Assembly: GCA_024643945.1 (NCBI GenBank)
Contig: JAHELX010000241.1
Location: 1 to 8,737, forward strand
DNA from: Anaerolineales bacterium
Lineage (GTDB): Bacteria > Chloroflexota > Anaerolineae > 4572-78 > NAK82
Length of the DNA stretch: 8,737 bases
Direction: 5' to 3'
This document shows, in pieces, positions 5,163 through 8,737 of the stretch. The position numbers and the translations under genes are program-made. Each line of letters opens with the position of its first letter. Positions within the stretch are counted from its first letter, which is position 1. The notes under the pieces are model-generated. The model made no database searches. It saw nothing but the letters and a program-made list of their open reading frames with translations, and had not been told where the DNA came from.

Positions 5163-5168
5163 ACTATA
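5163..5168 (-). promoter_or_regulatory. Possible extended -10 promoter for the sigma gene
   Basis: On the minus strand the sequence reads TTGTGGTATAGT, an extended -10 (TGGTATAGT). It is almost identical to the TTGTGGTATAAT before the DUF1786 gene. No good -35 is present: TTGAGG is only 14 bases away. Transcription from here would pass through both hairpins at 5098-5152 before reaching the sigma gene. Confidence 0.3.
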
Positions 5169-5246
5169 CCACAAATTGTCGACCTCAACTTGATGCTCAC
5201 ATTACGCAAGCCTTACACCTTCCATACGCCGGCCTCCTGACGGGGC

Positions 5247-6017
5247 TCAGCGATCCGGGGTCGCCTGAATCAACGCGCGCCGGACGTCGCCAATACGGCG
5301 CATGTCTTGACGCAAGAGCGTGGTCAGAAATTCAGCATACTTTTGTTCTTGCTCTGGAGATACGACGGCGCTGCCTGGAGGTGCCTGGCGGGTAAACGAT
5401 CCATTCTTATCCCCCCTCCAGAGCAAACGATCACCCCGGCCGTCGCTCTCGTAAACACGACTGACCCAGCGCCGCATGGCCCATCCGCCCCTTCGCTCGA
5501 TTTGCAGGTAAACTTTCAGGGTTACCGCATCTAAATGTGCGCGGGGGATGGCGTTTTCCCGGTAAAGCTGATCTCGTGTCTCCTCCAGCGTATCGGCGTG
5601 CAAATTGGAGGCGATGATGTGCCCCTGTTCGACCAGGCCGAAAAAGGCGCGCGCCTCGCTTCCCCAGACGTAGGCATAATAGGGGGCGTTGCTGATCTCG
5701 TGGGCCAGGTAGCAGACCTCGCCAGGCCGGGCGTGCTGCCCGTCTGCCAGGGCGGCTCGACTATCTACCGGGCGAATAGTGGTCCGGTCGGGCAGGAAGT
5801 TGAGCAGGGCGCACATCACAGCCGTCTTGCCCGCGCCGCCCGGCCGTGCACCGACCAGCAGTGACGCACCGGAGCGCATGGTCGCCGCCAGGTATGCAGC
5901 CAGCGGCAGGTCAACCGTTTCCGCGTCGATCAGGTCCAGCAGCGAGAGCATGCGCCCACCCCGCTGATTGCAGTCGTTAATAGCATTGACGTGAGCTCGA
6001 AGGGCCGATTCGTTCAT
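5247..6017 (-). CDS. Stand-alone P-loop ATPase, VirB11/GspE-like
   Basis: This 256-residue ATPase resembles the nucleotide-binding half of VirB11/GspE/PilT secretion ATPases. A Walker A loop GARPGGAGKT is at residues 56-65. A hydrophobic strand ending in acid, VCYLAHEI (101-108), sits in the Walker B position. ASNLHADTLEE (136-146) matches the conserved 'T-LHA-' His-box segment of this family. No N-terminal targeting domain or transmembrane part is present. The protein is shorter than a typical VirB11 (about 330 residues), and no other pilus or secretion genes are nearby. It could energise a two-protein machine with the DUF3592 membrane protein encoded just upstream; this is inference only. 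The ATG at 6017 has AAAGG six bases before it, inside the end of the previous gene, and only two bases separate the genes. Transcription continues from the promoter at 6750-6779. Confidence 0.75.
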   Translation of the reverse strand: MNESALRAHVNAINDCNQRGGRMLSLLDLIDAETVDLPLAAYLAATMRSGASLLVGARPGGAGKTAVMCALLNFLPDRTTIRPVDSRAALADGQHARPGEVCYLAHEISNAPYYAYVWGSEARAFFGLVEQGHIIASNLHADTLEETRDQLYRENAIPRAHLDAVTLKVYLQIERRGGWAMRRWVSRVYESDGRGDRLLWRGDKNGSFTRQAPPGSAVVSPEQEQKYAEFLTTLLRQDMRRIGDVRRALIQATPDR

Positions 6018-6019
6018 TG

Positions 6020-6649
6020 CTACCTTTTATTGTACCACTCAGTTCCTGGGACGGGTATTCCTTTCGATTCGGCGGGGCTGGGTTGAATGAGGCGCCAGCC
6101 ACCCAGCACCCCGACCAGGCTCAAGACTACCAGTGGCAGATAAGCGCAGGCGAGGATCGGGACGTAATGCGAGTCGTCCAGCCGATTGTGCGCCGGGTAG
6201 GGAGGAAAATAGACGACATCGACCGGGCTGCCCCTCTCCAAACCGCCGATGCCAGATTCGGGTACGTGCATTTGCTCCTGGTAAACGCCAGCAGCCCTTT
6301 CCCCGCTGATAGGCTCGGTGTCGTCGGCCCTTAACTCCTGCCTACCCTGTCCCAGCCCAGTCCATTCAATTGGCGCGACAGTCGTGGTTCGAGTGATAAC
6401 CTGGCCGCCGGGGGTTGTGAACTCGTAGCGGATGAAGTAGCGGAAGGTAGGATTTCCTGTCTCGTTCTCATCGGGCTCTTCAATCCAAAGGTCCACGACC
6501 TCGGCCGTAGTGTGCCGTCCCAGCACCCAGAGGGAAAGATCCCGGGCCAGGTTGGCGAGCGTAAAAGCCAGGCAGGCCAGGCCGATGACCAGGAGCAACA
6601 CGCCTGCCAGTTTCTTTGCGGAAAGGCGATTCTTGGGAAAGGCTTCCAT
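6020..6649 (-). CDS. DUF3592 membrane protein
   Basis: This 209-residue protein has two membrane helices: about residues 12-33 (LAGVLLLVIGLACLAFTLAN) and about 162-187 (YVPILACAYLPLVVLSLVGV). A loop of about 125 residues between them reads as beta strands, and the sequence begins with a Lys/Arg-rich N-terminus. The loop contains RHTTAEVVDLWIEEPD, FRYFIRYEFTTPGGQVIT, and VDVVYFPPYPAHNRL. These are the landmarks of DUF3592: TA-V, Y-F, G-V, then Y-P-NP-. Members are uncharacterised. The site AAAGGA before the ATG fits a ribosome site. It is the first gene of a two-gene operon, coupled by two bases to the ATPase. The tail after helix 2 is short and probably cytoplasmic. The fold call is firm, function unknown. 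Confidence 0.8.
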   Translation of the reverse strand: MEAFPKNRLSAKKLAGVLLLVIGLACLAFTLANLARDLSLWVLGRHTTAEVVDLWIEEPDENETGNPTFRYFIRYEFTTPGGQVITRTTTVAPIEWTGLGQGRQELRADDTEPISGERAAGVYQEQMHVPESGIGGLERGSPVDVVYFPPYPAHNRLDDSHYVPILACAYLPLVVLSLVGVLGGWRLIQPSPAESKGIPVPGTEWYNKR

Positions 6650-6749
6650 GATGTTTCCTTTCTGGTATCACGATCAACGTGATTGCCAGCGGCGCCAGGA
6701 TCAGCTCTGGCAAGGAGCAGATGGACAGACAGGACGGTTTGACATGGGT

Positions 6750-6779
6750 AATATAGCACAAGTGTTGCCAAAGTATCAA
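6750..6779 (-). promoter_or_regulatory. Promoter of the DUF3592-ATPase operon
   Basis: On the minus strand TTGATA (6779-6774), an 18-base spacer and TATATT (6755-6750) with TGC directly before the -10 form an extended -10 promoter. The start would be near 6743, giving a leader of about 94 bases to the ATG at 6649. The region 6650-6853 shows no gene. Confidence 0.55.
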
Positions 6780-6853
6780 GATGTAATATCAAAAGAGTGT
6801 GTTTCATCTCTGAAGACCTGACAGGTTTGAAAAACCAGGCCTGGATTCAAGAG

Positions 6854-6883
6854 GGAGGCCGGGGGCTTCTTTTTACGGCCTCC
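6854..6883. other. Hairpin upstream of the DUF1786 promoter
   Basis: GGAGGCCG (6854-6861) pairs with CGGCCTCC (6876-6883) around a 14-base loop. The right arm overlaps the -35 of the promoter. It may be a terminator for upstream readthrough or an operator; there is a short T run in the loop (6869-6874). Confidence 0.4.
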
Positions 6884-6900
6884 TGGCTTTGTGGTATAAT
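6872..6900 (+). promoter_or_regulatory. Promoter of the DUF1786-methyltransferase operon
   Basis: TTTACG (6872-6877), a 17-base spacer and a perfect TATAAT (6895-6900) with TG at 6892-6893 form an extended -10 promoter (TGGTATAAT). Transcription would begin near 6907, about 42 bases before the ATG at 6949. Confidence 0.7.
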
Positions 6901-6948
6901 AGCCCTCAAAATAGACTGAGCCTGTCTGAAAACGATTGGGGTAATGGG

Positions 6949-8076
6949 ATGTTGATATTAGCGGTGGATATAGGCACTGGTACCCAGGATATCTTGCTTT
7001 TCGACAGCGAGCGGGAAGTGGAAAACTCCCTGAAAATGGTGATGCCCTCGCCCACGGTGCGGCTGGCGGATGCAGTGCGCGCTGCCACCCGCCGCGGGGA
7101 CGACGTCTTGCTAACCGGTGTGCTGATGGGTGGTGGCCCCTGTGCCTGGGCTGTGGAAGATCACCTCAAAGCGGGTTACCGCGTTTATGCCACGCCGGAT
7201 CCTGCCCGCACCTTCAACGACGACCTGGAGGCGGTGGCCGATATGGGCATCACCCTGGTGGGCGACGACGAAGCGGCGGCATTGGACGCCGACGTGGCCC
7301 GGCTGCGTATGGCCGACTTCGATTACCGGGCCATCGCCGCGGCCTTCGCCCGCTTCGACGTGAACCTGGATCGAGACCTGGACGCGCTGGCTCTGGCGGT
7401 CTTCGATCACGGGAACGCGCCGCCCGGCATGAGTGACCGTCTCTTTCGTTTCGAATACCTGGAAGAGCGGGTCCGCGCCGAAAATCGCCTCTCAGCTTTT
7501 GCCTTTTTGGCTGAGGACGTGCCGCCCATTATGACCCGCATGCAGGCCGTGGTCTCTAGCGTACCCCGCGACGACATTCCGGTTATGCTGATGGATACCG
7601 CACCCGCGGCTGTGCTCGGCGCGCTGGAGGATCCGGCCGTCGGCAAGCGGCGACCGGCCATCGTGACCAACGTCGGCAACTTCCATTGCCTGGCTTTTCG
7701 GTTGGGACACGGGGGCATCGAGGGCGTGTTTGAGCATCACACCGGCGAGATCAGCGTCGAGCAGTTAGAAGGCTTCCTCGACCAGTTGGCGGCGGGCAGT
7801 CTCACCCACGAGCAAATCTTCGAGAGCAACGGCCACGGGGCCGTTCTTTTCCGGGGTGATCCCATCCCGCCCGACGCGTGCTACGTGGCCGTCACCGGCC
7901 CGCGGCGAGGGCTGCTGCGTCGCTCCCGGCACCATCCCTACTTTGCCACTCCCTTCGGCGATATGATGCTCGCCGGTTGTTACGGCCTGGTCCGTGCCTA
8001 TGGGGACGTGGTGCCCGAGGCGTGCGAGGTCATTGACCGCGCTTTGGCCGGCCGCAATGGTAAATCATTGTGGTGA
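6949..8076 (+). CDS. DUF1786 family protein, ASKHA-like
   Basis: This 375-residue protein belongs to DUF1786, which databases label vaguely as pyruvate formate-lyase activating enzyme-like although no radical-SAM cysteine motif is present. The N-terminus MLILAVDIGTGTQDILLFD holds the D-x-G-T phosphate-1 loop of the ASKHA (actin/sugar kinase/Hsp70) fold. IVTNVGNFHCLAF (about 238-250) sits in the phosphate-2 position, and VAVTGPRRGLL (313-323) near the nucleotide-binding end. Other conserved blocks are VLLTGVLMGGGPC (53-65), YATPDPARTFNDDLE (80-94) and FDHGNAPPGMSDRLFRFEY (152-170). The ATG at 6949 is preferred to a frame opening at 6889, which overlaps the promoter. A GGGG before it can serve as ribosome site. 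One base after its stop the homocysteine methyltransferase gene begins, so the two are an operon. ASKHA fold is an inference from motifs; a link to methyl-group metabolism is suggested by neighbourhood. Confidence 0.85.
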   Translation: MLILAVDIGTGTQDILLFDSEREVENSLKMVMPSPTVRLADAVRAATRRGDDVLLTGVLMGGGPCAWAVEDHLKAGYRVYATPDPARTFNDDLEAVADMGITLVGDDEAAALDADVARLRMADFDYRAIAAAFARFDVNLDRDLDALALAVFDHGNAPPGMSDRLFRFEYLEERVRAENRLSAFAFLAEDVPPIMTRMQAVVSSVPRDDIPVMLMDTAPAAVLGALEDPAVGKRRPAIVTNVGNFHCLAFRLGHGGIEGVFEHHTGEISVEQLEGFLDQLAAGSLTHEQIFESNGHGAVLFRGDPIPPDACYVAVTGPRRGLLRRSRHHPYFATPFGDMMLAGCYGLVRAYGDVVPEACEVIDRALAGRNGKSLW

Positions 8077-8080
8077 TATG

Positions 8081-8737
8081 ATGAATTCTTTTCTCGAATG
8101 CCTGGCACAGGGACCTCTCCTCTTTGATGGGGCCATGGGCACCATGCTGCACAGCAAAGGCGTGAGCCTGGACCGTTGCTTCGACGAGCTGAATCTCATG
8201 AATCCGGGCCTGGTCGCCGATATCCACCGGGCTTACATCGAGGCCGGAGCTCAGATCATCGAAACCAATACCTTTGGCGCCAACCGCTTTAAGTTGAGCG
8301 AATATGGCCTGGATGATAAAGTAGCCGAGATCAACCGTGCCGGGGTAGAATTGGCCCGGCGCGTGGTGGATGAGCAGGCCATGCTTGCCGGATCGGTGGG
8401 CCCATCCGGCCGGCAACTGGCACCCCTGGGGCGGGTGAAGCTTGAAGCCGCTCGCGCCCTCTTTCGCGAGCAGGTGACGGCGCTGGTCGACGCCGGCGTC
8501 GATTTGCTTATCTTTGAGACCTTCTCTGACCTGGACGAGATGGGCGAGGCGGTGCGGGCGGCTCGCGCCGTCTGTGACCTGCCCATTATCGCTCAAATGA
8601 CCTTCACCGAGGACATTCGCACACCCCTGGGACATACACCCGAACAGGTAGCTGAGTTTCTGCGCGAGCTGAAAGTGGAGGTCATCGGTGTCAATTGTAG
8701 CGTAGGGCCGGCCCTGGTGTTGCGGGTGGTCCAGCGC
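8081..8737 (+). CDS. Homocysteine S-methyltransferase domain (MetH-N/MTHFR-type), 3' truncated
   Basis: 219 residues are visible and the frame runs off the right edge. It moves a methyl group to homocysteine to make methionine, using a zinc held by cysteines. Visible motifs are GPLLFDGAMGTMLHSKG (11-27), DRCFDELNLMNP (31-42), AGAQIIETNTFGANRFKL (55-72), GSVGPSG (104-110) and FETFSDLDE (145-153). The first zinc cysteine is C206 in VIGVNCSVGP; the later GGCCG pair would lie outside the window. The sequence is closest in style to the bifunctional homocysteine methyltransferase/methylenetetrahydrofolate reductase proteins, in which a reductase domain follows, but that part is not visible. ATG at 8081 is favoured over ATG 8078 because of GGTGA at 8072-8076. 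It shares the promoter of the DUF1786 gene just upstream. Confidence 0.9.
   Translation, partial: MNSFLECLAQGPLLFDGAMGTMLHSKGVSLDRCFDELNLMNPGLVADIHRAYIEAGAQIIETNTFGANRFKLSEYGLDDKVAEINRAGVELARRVVDEQAMLAGSVGPSGRQLAPLGRVKLEAARALFREQVTALVDAGVDLLIFETFSDLDEMGEAVRAARAVCDLPIIAQMTFTEDIRTPLGHTPEQVAEFLRELKVEVIGVNCSVGPALVLRVVQR

Noticed and set aside
6889..6948. Earlier GTG start for the DUF1786 gene
   Set aside because: It would lie on the -10 box. The family begins at the hydrophobic strand before DIGTGTQD, matching ATG 6949.
8030..8635. Minus-strand 201-codon frame opposite the methyltransferase gene
   Set aside because: It is antisense to a gene with unmistakable homocysteine methyltransferase motifs and reads as shadow sequence.

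Overview
The window looks like part of a bacterial chromosome, most plausibly from an uncultured member of the Chloroflexota (Anaerolineae/Caldilineae type). That is an inference from gene content (DUF1786, DUF3592, DUF433 pair, MetH-N/MTHFR-type methyltransferase), strong Shine-Dalgarno sites, extended -10 promoters of the form TGTGGTATAAT, and many short inverted repeats. It was not tested by any search. Base composition is patchy. Two hand-counted 60-base lines in the 1.5-2.7 kb segment are 24/60 G+C, while a line inside the 7 kb gene is 40/60.

Left third (1-3485), an accessory zone. It opens with the C-terminal part of an unrecognised protein whose frame runs off the left edge. Two overlapping small genes follow on the minus strand, one encoding a CxxC...CxxC zinc-ribbon-like protein. 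Next is an AT-rich three-gene cassette on the plus strand: a HigB/Gp49-like toxin, a HigA-like XRE antitoxin with a C-terminal tail, and a SecB-like chaperone. This is the layout of a tripartite toxin-antitoxin-chaperone (TAC) system. It has its own promoter and ATATGGT/ACCATAT-type repeats upstream, and related inverted repeats bracket it. After a small coding remnant on the minus strand comes a second plus-strand pair, a DUF433 antitoxin-like gene overlapping an uncharacterised gene. This pair has a promoter with a 12-bp palindrome on its -10 region and ends at an 18-bp perfect hairpin.

Middle (3520-6779), all minus strand. An ECF-type sigma factor with a cysteine-rich C-terminal extension lies upstream of a small cysteine-rich protein resembling the L-2-amino-thiazoline-4-carboxylic acid hydrolase family. 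A 116-bp inverted-repeat element sits between them. Upstream of the sigma gene are a 179-bp hairpin repeat of the 'TGTCATTCCGAGCC...' kind and terminator-like hairpins. Beyond these is a two-gene operon: a two-TM DUF3592 protein and a stand-alone VirB11/GspE-like P-loop ATPase.

Right (6854-8737), plus strand, GC-rich and housekeeping-like. A clear extended -10 promoter drives a DUF1786 gene, an ASKHA-like fold by its DIGTGTQD motif. One base after it begins the homocysteine S-methyltransferase domain of a methionine-synthesis enzyme, cut by the window edge. The pairing suggests a link between the DUF1786 protein and one-carbon/methyl transfer.

The best candidates for something under-described are the TAC cassette with its flanking repeats, the cysteine-rich sigma factor/hydrolase-like pair, and the DUF1786-methyltransferase coupling.
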